Of a stretch of 62,535 nucleotides of DNA, positions 7,348-17,221 are shown in pieces (the stretch's first letter is position 1; the number at the start of each line of letters is the position of its first letter). Below the pieces are notes generated by a model. It was not told the DNA's origin, searched no databases, and was given only the letters and a program-made list of their open reading frames with translations. The DNA comes from Candidatus Poribacteria bacterium (GTDB lineage Bacteria > Poribacteria > WGA-4E > WGA-3G), in contig JAAXGN010000108.1 of assembly GCA_012267415.1 (NCBI GenBank), positions 221,862 to 284,396 of the forward strand. The letters run 5' to 3'. The position numbers and the translations under genes were made by a program.

Positions 7348-8344
7348 TTAGAATGAGAGGCATCCACGCCCAGGAACATAATGTTGAGAGAAAAATATAC
7401 CGAATGTAATTGGCATCATATCGTCTTCGGGTAATGAAAAGAAAGGTCTATCAATTCGTATTTCAAGCTTCAGACGACTCTTTGTCAGACGGAGCATAGA
7501 GATACCGCCGACAAAGTATGCTTAACCCAGAATTTTCCCCTGATTCGTCATCTTCATAGTAGTAGCCATTAAAGTAATCGTAGTCATCATAGTAATACGA
7601 ATCTTCATAGGATCCACCAAAGATGGAGAGGCCGCCTCCTACATAAGGGGATATGTTATTTGCATTAAAGAAATAACGACCCCCAATTGACCAAGATGCG
7701 AACATATATTCATATTCCCTTGCGCTCAACCGAAATTCTGTTCCGACACCATACTTAGGTGTTTCATAAGACCACCCAAATTCATATCCCGGATTAGCAG
7801 TCGCGTCTGTACCAGGGATAAAAGCACCGAAAATACCCATATTCCAGAGTGATTCACCCGGTTTCTTATTGAGTTCAGCTGCTTCATGCGTAGTAACGGT
7901 TTCCATGTCAATAGCTTGCTCAATCTCCTTGTCATTGACAAGAGCATCAACCAATCTCGGTGCAGCTTTAATCACTTCTTCTATGTTATCAATCCACAAC
8001 TGTTTTTCGTCTAACACCGTGCCTAATGGCATTTCATGACTGAGTTTGACAAGGATTTTTTGTCCTAATCTGTTGAATGTGAGGCGATAAACCGTGCCTG
8101 AGGTCCTTGTTCTGTCAACCGGATCGTCAACTGAAACACCGAGTTTTCGGAATTCAGCAGCAATTAACATCGCAGCGCTTTCAGCATCAATTTCCTCTAT
8201 TCCAGTATGCTGTCCTATCAATACAGTAGCAGGCTTTGGGTTTTCAGGTGACGAACGCTCTTGCGCGAAAACTTCAGTATAGGCACACAGTATGAGTAGA
8301 GCAGTAAAGAACAGCGCATATTTAAAAGCACATCTCTTTTGCAT
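7348..8344 (-). CDS. outer-membrane beta-barrel-type protein, frameshifted near its C-terminus
   Basis: A secreted protein with signal peptide QKRCAFKYALFF...AYTEVFA, an alpha/beta N-terminal part and a barrel-like C-terminal half rich in Tyr and Gly (YFFNANNISPYVGGGLSIFGG). I start at ATG 8344 because GGAGGAG lies 12 bases before it; an upstream in-frame ATG at 8428 would put 28 hydrophilic residues before the signal. The reading frame ends early at 7463 with an unlikely basic tail. At about 7522 the other frame continues as AYFVGGISMLRLTKSRLKLE, then IRIDRPFFSL and ITFGIFFSQ, and ends at TAA 7348-7350. That reads as the last strands of a barrel. One extra base, or two missing, at about 7522 explains this. 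Confidence 0.65.
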
Positions 8345-8554
8345 TTTTTCCACAATCTCCTCCGAGTTAACATCATTTTGGACATCCGTCTCAGCTGTAA
8401 TATGCGTTTGATGTTGATTTGAATTCATGTTTCAGACTCCGTAAGTTAATTCCTTCTCTTGTGTATATTACCTGATTTTGTGTTCATCTTCAACCTATTT
8501 TCAGTTTGAGGGTCTATTTCAACCTGTTGTCGATTTACATTCATATCCATTCAC

Positions 8555-9607
8555 CTAACCTCCTATTTTAATAGCACGTCTTTCTATAGTTGCTTTTCTT
8601 GCAGCATCAATTATTGCAAGGTTATGATAGGCTTTCTCTGGACTAATTGGTAGCGATTCACCTTTACTGAGTGCATTAAATGTCGCTTCAAAATATCTTT
8701 GATGTCCACTTGCATCCTTCAGCCCATCCTCATCAAGATTTGGCAGTTCAATCTGTTTCCATCCCCCAGTCTGTGTATATTGAGACAGCGCGTCTTTAAC
8801 ATTATAGCGATGTCTTATTCGCAGCGATCCTTCTTTGGCATGGACTTCACACCAACCAAAGTCTGTTGCTGGAACACACCATGCCCCTGAAATTGTAGTG
8901 ATAGCACCGTTTTCATGTTCACAGAGAATCATCGCAAGGTCGTCAACATCTATCTTAAGACGCATTGTCTTAACACGCGCTTCAACATAACGCACTGGAG
9001 ACTGAATCAGTGTGCAGACAGAATAGATTTCATGATAACTCGTATCACTAATACAACCACCCCCTTTGGATTTACTTGCACGCCATGCAAGAGCAGGCGT
9101 TGGGTGATTGGCAGAGAAATCAGAAGGTTTTAGGCCCATCCCAGTACTTCGTCCATAATAGGTTTCGCCGATTTCTGGCAACATCGCAGTTGCTGTTTGC
9201 ATACCTGCAGTAAATAGGTAGTTATGCACGACTGTATATGGTACACCGTTGCGATTGATGGTTTCCAGAATCCTATCTGCATCCTCAAGTGAAGTTGCCA
9301 TCGGTTTCTCAGATATTATTGCGACATCTGCGGATGCTGCTTCAATAACCTGTTCTGCATGCAATGAATGTGGTGTAGCTATTACAACAGCATCTATATC
9401 AACATTCGCAAGCATATCTCGATATTCAGTGTATCGGTTTTGTGTCGGTACGTTGAAGTCTTGACCAACAGTCTCAAGATTCTCAGGAACAACATCTGCT
9501 ATCGCTGCTACCTTTACTATCTTTGAGAGTGAATGGTATGCACGCGCATGCGTTTTTTGAACTATACCACCACAACCTATAAGACCTAAACGAATTGGTG
9601 AAGTCAT
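8555..9607 (-). CDS. Gfo/Idh/MocA family oxidoreductase
   Basis: A 350-residue NAD(P)-dependent dehydrogenase, a family acting mostly on sugars, inositols and related polyols. The Rossmann motif is LGLIGCGGIVQ (8-18). The EKP motif lies in ISEKPMA at about 100, with Lys the family's catalytic or structural residue. SDTSYHEIYSV carries the His of the active site. The C-terminal alpha/beta domain is complete. AAGGAG lies 8 bases before the ATG. It appears to be transcribed alone; the next gene on this strand is over 200 bases downstream. The substrate cannot be told from sequence. A second, distant family member lies at 11381. Confidence 0.88.
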   Translation of the reverse strand: MTSPIRLGLIGCGGIVQKTHARAYHSLSKIVKVAAIADVVPENLETVGQDFNVPTQNRYTEYRDMLANVDIDAVVIATPHSLHAEQVIEAASADVAIISEKPMATSLEDADRILETINRNGVPYTVVHNYLFTAGMQTATAMLPEIGETYYGRSTGMGLKPSDFSANHPTPALAWRASKSKGGGCISDTSYHEIYSVCTLIQSPVRYVEARVKTMRLKIDVDDLAMILCEHENGAITTISGAWCVPATDFGWCEVHAKEGSLRIRHRYNVKDALSQYTQTGGWKQIELPNLDEDGLKDASGHQRYFEATFNALSKGESLPISPEKAYHNLAIIDAARKATIERRAIKIGG

Positions 9608-9686
9608 TATGTTTCTCCTTACAAGTAGTTTACCACATTTTAGTTTTGTATAAAAGGTTTTTGTAAAAATTTAACACAGGATTTTT

Positions 9687-9717
9687 TTTACATCTACGCA
9701 ATCAGATATGCTATAAT
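9687..9717 (+). promoter_or_regulatory. extended -10 promoter for the S10 peptidase gene
   Basis: TGCTATAAT (9709-9717) is a perfect -10 box with a TGn extension. TTTACA at 9687-9692 is a fair -35 box at 19 bases, longer than ideal but tolerated with an extended -10. It lies 34 bases upstream of ATG 9751. Confidence 0.6.
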
Positions 9718-9750
9718 AGCAGCATATATTTCAACTGAAAGGAACAGATT

Positions 9751-11244
9751 ATGAGTCAAGAAGAAAAGAAAGATGCTGAAGAGAATAAGTCTGATGAAAG
9801 TGAAAATTCAAAACCTGAAGATAACCTTTCTGTTACGCATCATAGTGTAACGATAAATGGTAAGGACTTGAATTACACCGCAACGACTGGCACATTGGTC
9901 TTAAAGGAAGAAACCGATAAAGAGGGTGAAAAACCTAAAGCATCAATATTCTTCATCGCCTATACTTTAGACGACGTTGAAGATACGTCAAAACGTCCGG
10001 TGACTTTCTCTTTTAACGGTGGGCCTGGTTCTTCATCTGTGTGGTTGCATTTAGGCGTGTTGGGACCGCGGCGCGTTAAACCTGATGAACACGGAAATCC
10101 TCCTCAACCACCATATCAACTAACGAATAACGAATTTTCTATCCTGGATAAGACAGATCTTGTCTTTATCGATCCTGTGAGTACCGGTTTCAGTAGAGCC
10201 GTACCGGGTGAAGAAGCGAAACAGTTCCACGGATTTCAGAAAGATATTGAGTCTGTCGGAGATTTTATTTTACTCTACTTGGGACGTTACCAGCGTTGGC
10301 GTTCACCGAAATTCCTAATTGGTGAAAGCTACGGAACAACGCGAGCATGCGGATTGTCAGGATATCTACAAGACAGACGTGGTATGTATCTCAACGGAAT
10401 AATGCTTGTTTCGGTCGTGTTAAACTTCCAGACGATTCGATTTGCTGCAGGGAATGACCTACCCTATATCCTCTTTTTGCCAACTTATACAGCAACTGCC
10501 TATTGGCATAACAGGTTAGATCAATTGGAAACTGAAACTGAAGACAGTTTTGAGAAGATATTAGCGGAAGTAAGAGAATTTGCATTAGGTGATTATACTG
10601 TCGCTCTGATGCAAGGTTCTAACCTGTCAGATCGTAGAAGACAAGCGATAGTTAAGAAATTAGCGATGTATACGGGACTGTCAACGGATTACATCGAGAA
10701 GACAGATCTAAGAATCAAGATCCATCGGTTCTGTAAGGAGTTGCTCAGGGATGAAGGGGAAACAGTCGGACGATTTGATAGCCGCTTTAAAGGTATAGAC
10801 CGGGATTCTGCCGGAGAAAACTATGAATATGATCCAAGTTCTGCCGTTATTCAAGGTGCATACACTGCAACGTTGAACGATTATGTTCGGGGTGACCTGC
10901 AGTTTGAGAGTGATCTCCCTTATGAAATACTGAGTGGACGCGTACATCCTTGGAACTATAGTGGACATCAGAACGAATATGTCAACGTTGCTGATACATT
11001 GCGAAAAGCAATGACTATGAATCCTGCATTGAAAGTCTATGTTGCTAACGGTTACTTCGATTTAGCAACACCGTTTCTGGCTTCAGAATATACATTTACA
11101 CACCTCGGTCTTGATAAATCGTTGCAGGACAACATTACCATGGCTTATTACGGTGCGGGACACATGATGTATATTGATATGGACGAACTGGAGAAGATGA
11201 AAGCGGATATGGATGCGTATCTTGATGCTACGCTTTCTGATTAA
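9751..11244 (+). CDS. S10 family serine carboxypeptidase-like protein
   Basis: A 497-residue alpha/beta hydrolase of peptidase family S10, which removes C-terminal residues from peptides. The oxyanion-hole motif is NGGPGSSSVW (89-98), the nucleophile S193 lies in GESYGTT, the acid is D437 in GYFDLATPF, and the base is H471 in GAGHMMY. All catalytic elements are present. There is no signal peptide; the N-terminus is a charged Lys/Glu-rich stretch of about 28 residues, so the enzyme is probably cytoplasmic, unlike eukaryotic vacuolar members. AAAGGAAC lies about 10 bases before the ATG. It is followed by repeat B3. Confidence 0.88.
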   Translation: MSQEEKKDAEENKSDESENSKPEDNLSVTHHSVTINGKDLNYTATTGTLVLKEETDKEGEKPKASIFFIAYTLDDVEDTSKRPVTFSFNGGPGSSSVWLHLGVLGPRRVKPDEHGNPPQPPYQLTNNEFSILDKTDLVFIDPVSTGFSRAVPGEEAKQFHGFQKDIESVGDFILLYLGRYQRWRSPKFLIGESYGTTRACGLSGYLQDRRGMYLNGIMLVSVVLNFQTIRFAAGNDLPYILFLPTYTATAYWHNRLDQLETETEDSFEKILAEVREFALGDYTVALMQGSNLSDRRRQAIVKKLAMYTGLSTDYIEKTDLRIKIHRFCKELLRDEGETVGRFDSRFKGIDRDSAGENYEYDPSSAVIQGAYTATLNDYVRGDLQFESDLPYEILSGRVHPWNYSGHQNEYVNVADTLRKAMTMNPALKVYVANGYFDLATPFLASEYTFTHLGLDKSLQDNITMAYYGAGHMMYIDMDELEKMKADMDAYLDATLSD

Positions 11245-11357
11245 AATATTGACTGGGCTTCACAACGGGCGAGGAGACCTCGCCCCTACGCTGGGTGTTC
11301 TTCGTCATCGTTGTATGGGGTGAAATGTCTCATTAATTATTCACTTTACTATATAGT
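11245..11357. repeat. element B3 with GGGCGAGG palindrome core
   Basis: The core GGGCGAGGAGACCTCGCCCC is followed by TACGCTGGGTGTTCTTCGT and the right end TCATTAATTATTCACTTTACT. The segment ATATTGACTGG-CTTCACA before the core matches 59378-59394. The left terminal repeat is absent, so this copy is truncated just after the peptidase stop codon. Confidence 0.65.
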
Positions 11358-11380
11358 GCACTTGTATACTAAAGGTCTTC

Positions 11381-12427
11381 ATGAGTTATCAAAGAGATTT
11401 TGAAAAGAGACTCAACGTAGCAGTCGTCGGAGTTGGATCACACGGTTATCGGAATGTTCTGCCGACTATGACGTTTCTTCCAGTGAAGTTACAAGCCTTC
11501 TGCGATGTCAATATTGAACGGGCGGAACTGACTGCCAAACAGTATGGTGTTAAAAGATGCTATAAAGAAATGGGAGACATGTTTCGGCATGAGGAATTAG
11601 ATGCGGTATTTCTATGCGTACCGCCTCGTCTCCACCCAGAACTGACGTGTGAAGCGTTAGATGCTGGTGTGCATGTCTGGTTAGAGAAGCCGCCAGGAAT
11701 GTTCGCAAGGGAAGTTGAGACGATGATTCACCACCGAAATGACCGTATTGTAGTAGTCGGATTCAAGAAGGCATTCATGCCTGCTACGCAGAAGATCATT
11801 GAAATCTTCAACACGGATGTATACGGTCCTTTGCGGACTCTGTTAGGTGTATATCCGATGTCTATTCCAAGTGATGGGGAACGGATCCTGCGCGAACGGG
11901 AACATACGAACTGGCTCCAAAATGGAGTTCATCCTTTATCGTTGTTGTTAGCAGTAGGTGGAAAAGTCTCTGCTGTTACTGTTCACCGCGCAAAGCATGG
12001 TGGAGGTGTATGTATCATTGAATTCGCGAACGGTGCAATGGGAAACTTCCATTTAGCAGATGGTGCAAGACATGGTCAACCATCTGAACTCTATCAGTTT
12101 TTTGGAGATGGATGCCATGCTGAGATACGAAACGGTACGCAGGTACTGCTTCAACGCGGCATGCAATTTGATTATCGGGACAGCACGAGTTTTATGACAG
12201 AGGGTTTCGATAGCGGAGCAATCGTGTGGGAACCGCAGCATTCACTCGGTACACTTGAAAACAAGGGACTTTTCATACAAGGTTTCTACCAAGAGATGCG
12301 TTATTTCTGTGACTGTATTTTGCAAGGAAAACTTGCAGAGAAAGGATCGCTTGAGTTTGCATTAGAGGTGATGAAGGTGTATGAGGCGGGACTACGATCA
12401 GAGGGAGACAGGATTGATATTTCCTAA
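11381..12427 (+). CDS. Gfo/Idh/MocA family oxidoreductase
   Basis: A 348-residue NAD(P)-dependent dehydrogenase. The Rossmann motif is [14 protein letters not shown] (about 13-26), the EKP block is WLEKPPG at about 105, and [14 protein letters not shown] at about 186-199 holds the His region of the active site. AAAGG lies close to ATG 11381. The aldo/keto reductase begins about 160 bases downstream on the same strand; together they could act on a sugar-type substrate, but this is only proximity. The N-terminal extension of about 10 charged residues before the first strand is unusual but short. Confidence 0.87.
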   Translation: MSYQRDFEKRLNVAVVGVGSHGYRNVLPTMTFLPVKLQAFCDVNIERAELTAKQYGVKRCYKEMGDMFRHEELDAVFLCVPPRLHPELTCEALDAGVHVWLEKPPGMFAREVETMIHHRNDRIVVVGFKKAFMPATQKIIEIFNTDVYGPLRTLLGVYPMSIPSDGERILREREHTNWLQNGVHPLSLLLAVGGKVSAVTVHRAKHGGGVCIIEFANGAMGNFHLADGARHGQPSELYQFFGDGCHAEIRNGTQVLLQRGMQFDYRDSTSFMTEGFDSGAIVWEPQHSLGTLENKGLFIQGFYQEMRYFCDCILQGKLAEKGSLEFALEVMKVYEAGLRSEGDRIDIS

Positions 12428-12585
12428 ATTCTATTGAAAACCTAAAACGAACTATCATACTTTGATTCAATATTTACCAACTGATCAAATTGATCCAGAA
12501 GTTACGGATGTGCTTGATGGTATCTTAGAAGTCACAAGCAGAGCAAAACCGATGAACAGTTGATGGATTACGAGATGGAGGAATC

Positions 12586-13605
12586 GTGGAATATAGAAGA
12601 CTTGGAAACTGCGGATTAAAAGTATCCGAAATCTGTTTGGGCACAATGACATTCGGTCATGGTACTGATGAAGAAGAATCTGAGCGGATGGTACATCTGG
12701 CTTGGGATACAGGGGTCAATTTCTTTGATACTGCCAATTCTTATGCGGAAGGACAATCTGAAATACTTCTCGGAAAAGCACTTAAAGGGAGACGTCGTGA
12801 TGCTGTTGTCGCAACGAAGTTTTTCAATCCGATGGGTCCTGGAATTAACGATTCTGGTATGTCCCGTGTGCATATTATGCAAGCTATTGACGACAGTCTT
12901 ATGCGGTTACAGATGGATTATGTGGACATATATTACATTCATCATGTTGACACGCAGACACCTTTAGAAGAGATGTTACGCGCTTTAGATGACCTTGTCC
13001 GTGCTGGGAAGGTGCGTTATACCGCATGTAGCAACTATCAAGCCTGGAGATTGTCTGAAGCATTGTGCCTAAGTGAATCGCTCAACTTGGAGAAATTTGT
13101 ATGCTATCAACCACAATACAGTCTCGTTGTCCGCGACATTGAGCAGGAGTTGGTTCCGCTCTGTGAATATAAAGGTTTGGGGATAGTCGTGTGGAGTCCG
13201 TTAGCCGGAGGATTCCTATCTGGCAAGTACAGACCAGGAGAACGAACCCGACAAGGTTCACGTTCCGAAGAGGGTTGGGCATTTCCACACCGTTATTTTG
13301 CTGCCAATGCAGATGAGACGTTGCAGGTGCTTCTTGAAGTAGCAGACGAATTACAGCGAAGTCCTGCTCAAGTCGCTCTCAGATGGGTACTTGAACAACG
13401 CGCGATTACCTCTGTGATTATCGGTGCCCGAAATATGCAACATTTACTGGATAACCTTGGTGCAAACGAGTGGAAGTTAGAAGGTGACGCATTGGTAGGT
13501 TTAAATGAAGTGTCACTACTACCTGACCGATATCCAGAAAACATAGAAAAAAATATGCACGAACGACGAGACAGTGCAGTCAGAATGCCCCTACGGTTTT
13601 CTTGA
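12586..13605 (+). CDS. aldo/keto reductase
   Basis: A 339-residue (alpha/beta)8-barrel NADPH-dependent oxidoreductase of the AKR superfamily. The catalytic tetrad is visible: Asp and Tyr in FFDTANSYAEG (about 46-56), Lys in VVATKF (about 78-83), and His in DIYYIHHVD (about 113-121). The cofactor-binding loop is VVWSPLAGGFLSGKY near 204-218. The start is GTG, chosen because GGAGG lies about 5 bases upstream and MEYRRLGNCGLKVS is the canonical N-terminus. It is preceded by 158 bases with only a weak coding remnant. Confidence 0.88.
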   Translation: MEYRRLGNCGLKVSEICLGTMTFGHGTDEEESERMVHLAWDTGVNFFDTANSYAEGQSEILLGKALKGRRRDAVVATKFFNPMGPGINDSGMSRVHIMQAIDDSLMRLQMDYVDIYYIHHVDTQTPLEEMLRALDDLVRAGKVRYTACSNYQAWRLSEALCLSESLNLEKFVCYQPQYSLVVRDIEQELVPLCEYKGLGIVVWSPLAGGFLSGKYRPGERTRQGSRSEEGWAFPHRYFAANADETLQVLLEVADELQRSPAQVALRWVLEQRAITSVIIGARNMQHLLDNLGANEWKLEGDALVGLNEVSLLPDRYPENIEKNMHERRDSAVRMPLRFS

Positions 13606-13766
13606 CAGGATAATATACAGTACTTCAATGCTACGCACTAACCGAATGCGTTGAAAAACCGAACTTTTTCTTAAAACTATCAGACTAAAAATTAACTGGA
13701 ATTAATTGAGTCGGTAAAGTAATATTCTAATATTCCAATTTCTCTGAAGAACTTCTGTTGGGAGTA

Positions 13767-13881
13767 ATACCATTTCTATCAGATTATCTCTTATTTCCGA
13801 ATGTTAGAAATGAAACGGAGAACGGCACAATCTGGAAAGATTGTGCTACAATAAAGAGACCTTCTCAATTAGAAATGGTAT
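13767..13881. mobile_element. miniature inverted-repeat element D1 (MITE-like)
   Basis: This fills the middle of the 308-base gap before the adaptor gene. The ends ATACCATTTCTA (13767-13778) and TAGAAATGGTAT (13870-13881) are perfect 12-base inverted repeats 115 bases apart. Inside is a hairpin, GCACAATCTGGAAAGATTGTGC, followed by TACA. D2 (35334-35437) has the same structure; D3 (32473-32560) is a decayed copy. It has no coding capacity, so any mobility would need a transposase in trans. Nothing else is recognisable in the gap. Confidence 0.7.
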
Positions 13882-13913
13882 AAGAATCATCCGATAAATC
13901 TGGAGGAATTTCT

Positions 13914-15968
13914 ATGAGTAAATGGAAAATAGTTACGATTAGTACGATAGTTGTCCTTGTAGTTGGTGCTGCTGTAGTTATCGGACGCATGGTATTTGCA
14001 ACCAAAGATCGTAATGGTAATTCAGATGCACCTGCAGTAGAGACCGTTACTGTTGAACGCGGTAACATTGATGTAAAAATTGATGCTACTGGTACCATAA
14101 AACCGTTGAATATCGTTGAAATCAGCTCTAAAGCAAGTGGTAAGATTTTAGAACTCCGTGTTGATGCAGGAGATTACGTAGAAAAGGATGACATCATCGC
14201 TGTTATTGAGAAAACCTATGTGGAGATTAGTCTGGAACAAGCAGAAGCGGATTTAAAGGCAACTGAAGCGCGCTATCAACAGGCTGAAATTGACATTCAA
14301 CTACAGCAGGAACAATCTGAAATCCAGATCCGTCAATCCAGAGAATCACTTGCAGAAGCAAAGAAACGTTTAGAACAGATAAAAGAACAGATTCGACTTG
14401 AGAAAATTGCAAACAGGCGCGGTGTAAAAGATGCAGAAAACAGTTTGAAGATTGCCAACCTACGATACAAACTGTTGACATCCGAAACAGTCCGAGAAGA
14501 AACGAAAAAACGGGCAGAAGCATCTGTTACACAAGAGAAAGTTAACCTGGATCTCGTCAAAACTGAACACCAAAGAAATGAGGAACTGTTCAAACAGGAG
14601 CTCATTTCAAAGGCTTCTCTTGACGCATCACAAGCTCAGTTCCGTTCTGCAGAGGCACGCTACCAATCAGCAGTTGAGCAGCTAAAGTTGGTTGAACAAC
14701 CTGCCAGTGAAGTAGAACTTGAACTGGCACAAGCAGATATTAAGAAAGCAGAATTCTCTTTAGAGGTCGCTAAGGAGAAAATTGAAGCTGAAGCATCACG
14801 GGATATGGATATTGAATTACAGCAACAACGCATTTCACAAGCAGAAGATGGTCTAAAACTGGCACTTACGAACCAAAAACAGATTGACAGGAAACAACGT
14901 GATCTTGAGAGCGCAAAGGCATCCCTAAAACGAAGTCAAGGACAACGAGACCTGCGACAGATAGAATTTGAAGATACTATCATCAAAGCTCCTATATCTG
15001 GCACGATACTCGAAAAAAAGGTTGAAGAAGGACAGGTCATAACTTCACGTTTATCTTCTATCGCCTCATCAGAAGGACAGACGTTGGTGACAATGGCAGA
15101 CCTTAACACTGTATATGTCGTCACAGAAGTAGATGAAACTGACATCGGCAAAGTCCAGATAGGACAACCTGTTACAATAACTGTGGAAGCTTATCCCGAC
15201 ATGCCGTTTGAAGGGGAGGTATTGAAAATCGCACCGATAGGACAGGTGATTCAGAACATTACAACCTTTGAAGTTACTTCTGAGTTGAAAAATGTTGGCG
15301 CACCAGATACGCGTCAAGGCATGCGTCGACGTGGCGGTCCTCCACCCGGAGCAATGGAAAATATGACGGATGAACAGCGGGAACGTTTTCGTGAAATGCG
15401 TCAACAAAGACAGGCGGAAGCGACAAATCAGAACCGACCCAACAGACCAAACCCTCAGGAAACAACACAAACCCCCGTAGAACCTGACATTGCTAAAGTT
15501 GAAGAACAGGAAGAAGCAGGTGAGGATGATTGGGGGTCCCTATTTAGTGGGTTCATGGCAGAAACGACCACAGAAGATGTTGCTGATAGACCTCAACAAG
15601 CAGAAACGCAGGAAACAAATAGAACCCCTTTTCTCAGACCGGGTATGAATGCAAGTGTTGAGATTTCTGCTGTAAATAAGACGAATGTCCTCACGTTACC
15701 AACCGAAGCTGTGCTTGACATGCGCGGTAGAAAAATGGTGAGGATCATCGGTCCTGATGGACTACCCGGACGTCCGCAACCTATCGTCGCAGGGGTCAGC
15801 AGTTTTGATAAAATTGAGATTATTTCCGGACTCGCAGAAGGTGATGTGGTTGCCATAGGTGGATTCCAGAGAGGGAACAATGGCAGTGAGATGTTTAGAC
15901 GTATGATGCAGAATCCTGCATCAACAGTAAGACGCATGGGGGGCGGTGGCGGACCCCGAGGAAGGTAG
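13914..15968 (+). CDS. MacA/HlyD-type periplasmic adaptor protein with long disordered insert
   Basis: A 684-residue membrane-fusion protein of an efflux system, linking an inner-membrane transporter to an outer-membrane channel. It has an N-terminal membrane anchor (8-28), a first half-lipoyl motif (about 64-98), a very long coiled coil (about 103-352), a second half-lipoyl at IKAPISGTI (357-365), a beta-barrel (about 395-460) and a C-terminal membrane-proximal domain from PFLRPGMNASVEI (572). Between FEVTSELKN and PFLRPGM lies an insert of about 110 residues (462-571), rich in Arg, Gln, Pro and acidic residues, where MacA has only a short turn. CTGGAGG lies upstream of ATG 13914. The permease gene starts 18 bases after the stop. 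Confidence 0.85.
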   Translation: MSKWKIVTISTIVVLVVGAAVVIGRMVFATKDRNGNSDAPAVETVTVERGNIDVKIDATGTIKPLNIVEISSKASGKILELRVDAGDYVEKDDIIAVIEKTYVEISLEQAEADLKATEARYQQAEIDIQLQQEQSEIQIRQSRESLAEAKKRLEQIKEQIRLEKIANRRGVKDAENSLKIANLRYKLLTSETVREETKKRAEASVTQEKVNLDLVKTEHQRNEELFKQELISKASLDASQAQFRSAEARYQSAVEQLKLVEQPASEVELELAQADIKKAEFSLEVAKEKIEAEASRDMDIELQQQRISQAEDGLKLALTNQKQIDRKQRDLESAKASLKRSQGQRDLRQIEFEDTIIKAPISGTILEKKVEEGQVITSRLSSIASSEGQTLVTMADLNTVYVVTEVDETDIGKVQIGQPVTITVEAYPDMPFEGEVLKIAPIGQVIQNITTFEVTSELKNVGAPDTRQGMRRRGGPPPGAMENMTDEQRERFREMRQQRQAEATNQNRPNRPNPQETTQTPVEPDIAKVEEQEEAGEDDWGSLFSGFMAETTTEDVADRPQQAETQETNRTPFLRPGMNASVEISAVNKTNVLTLPTEAVLDMRGRKMVRIIGPDGLPGRPQPIVAGVSSFDKIEIISGLAEGDVVAIGGFQRGNNGSEMFRRMMQNPASTVRRMGGGGGPRGR

Positions 15969-15986
15969 ACACAAAGGAGAGAGTTT

Positions 15987-17198
15987 ATGAGCATCCTTGA
16001 AAGTCTCGCAAACGCATTTCGGGGGCTATTAGCAAACAAACTTCGCTCAATTCTAACAATGTTAGGTGTTATTATCGGCGTCGGGGCAATTATTACGACA
16101 ACTTCTATAGGAGAAGGTGCAAAAGCGGACATCACTGAACGGATTCAGACCTTGGGTGCAAACATCCTTGCTATACGACCGGGACAGAGTATGTTCCGAG
16201 GACGCAGCTCCGCAGATGCGCGAAGGACGCTTACCGTTGATGATATTTCTATATTGCGCGAATATGGTCAGCATTTCAGCTACGTTACACCAGAAGTCAG
16301 CAATCGCGCACAGGTAAAATTTCTAAATAAGAACACAAACACTACCATTGTTGGCACTTCTCCAGAATATCTCGTTACCGCTAATTTTAATGTTCAAAAT
16401 GGAAGGTTTTTTAGTGAAAACGATATCCGTTACAAGAAAACTGTCTGCGTACTTGGTAAGACCGTTGTAGACAATCTTTTTGAAAAACGGGATCCTGTTG
16501 GACAGAAGATCAAAATAAAGAACATCGGTTTTCATGTTTTAGGAGTTATGAAAGAGAAGGGGGCGAGTGGATGGCGGAATCCTGATGACCAAATCTTTAT
16601 ACCCTATACAACAGCAATGAAACGGGTATTTGGGAACGATTATCTCTCAAGCATCAGCATACAGGCGAAAAGTGATAAACATTTGGAAGATGCTGAAACA
16701 GAAGCAACCGAACTTATCCGGAAACAGCATAAAATACCTATCAACAAAGAACTTGATTTTCATGTCCGTAATCAAGCAGAATTTATGGAGACATTGGAAG
16801 AATCAAGTCAAACATTTACGAACATGATCTTAGGGATCGCAGTGGTGTCCCTCATTGTCGGTGGCATAGGTATTATGAACATTATGCTGGTTTCTGTAAC
16901 TGAACGCACAAGAGAAATTGGCTTGCGTAAAGCAGTTGGTGCACAACGTTTGGATATTCTTTTTCAGTTCCTCGTAGAATCAACAACGTTAGCCTTAATC
17001 GGTGGATGCGTAGGTGTCGGTGTCGGTATAATAGGTGCAGAAATGGTACCATCCCTGTGGGGATGGCGTACTGTGATTTCACCTATCTACGGATTACTTT
17101 CATTTATTGTCAGTGCACTCGTTGGTGTTTTCTTCGGTGCATATCCTGCATGGAAAGCAGCAAAACTGCACCCAATTGATGCACTTAGACACGATTAG
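15987..17198 (+). CDS. MacB-like ABC transporter permease (FtsX/MacB family)
   Basis: A 403-residue permease with the MacB topology: one transmembrane segment near 20-42, a large periplasmic domain (about 45-270), then three transmembrane segments (about 280-305, 330-355 and 365-390). Signatures are LRSILTMLGVIIGVGA at the N-terminus and REIGLRKAVGA with AYPAWKAAKLHPIDALR at the C-terminus. It lacks the nucleotide-binding domain fused to E. coli MacB, and no separate ATPase gene is adjacent; the ABC ATPases at 31 kb are LivF/LivG type. AAAGGAGAG precedes the ATG by about 9 bases. Co-transcribed with the adaptor; the export substrate is unknown. Confidence 0.87.
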   Translation: MSILESLANAFRGLLANKLRSILTMLGVIIGVGAIITTTSIGEGAKADITERIQTLGANILAIRPGQSMFRGRSSADARRTLTVDDISILREYGQHFSYVTPEVSNRAQVKFLNKNTNTTIVGTSPEYLVTANFNVQNGRFFSENDIRYKKTVCVLGKTVVDNLFEKRDPVGQKIKIKNIGFHVLGVMKEKGASGWRNPDDQIFIPYTTAMKRVFGNDYLSSISIQAKSDKHLEDAETEATELIRKQHKIPINKELDFHVRNQAEFMETLEESSQTFTNMILGIAVVSLIVGGIGIMNIMLVSVTERTREIGLRKAVGAQRLDILFQFLVESTTLALIGGCVGVGVGIIGAEMVPSLWGWRTVISPIYGLLSFIVSALVGVFFGAYPAWKAAKLHPIDALRHD

Positions 17199-17221
17199 AC
17201 GTTATTATAGGCATTATACAG

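Noticed and set aside
8345..8554. Short minus-strand frame MDMNVNRQQVEIDPQTENRL... before the barrel gene
   Set aside because: It is hydrophilic and about 34 codons long, with no paralogue or clear ribosome site. The GGAGGAG that follows serves ATG 8344 instead.
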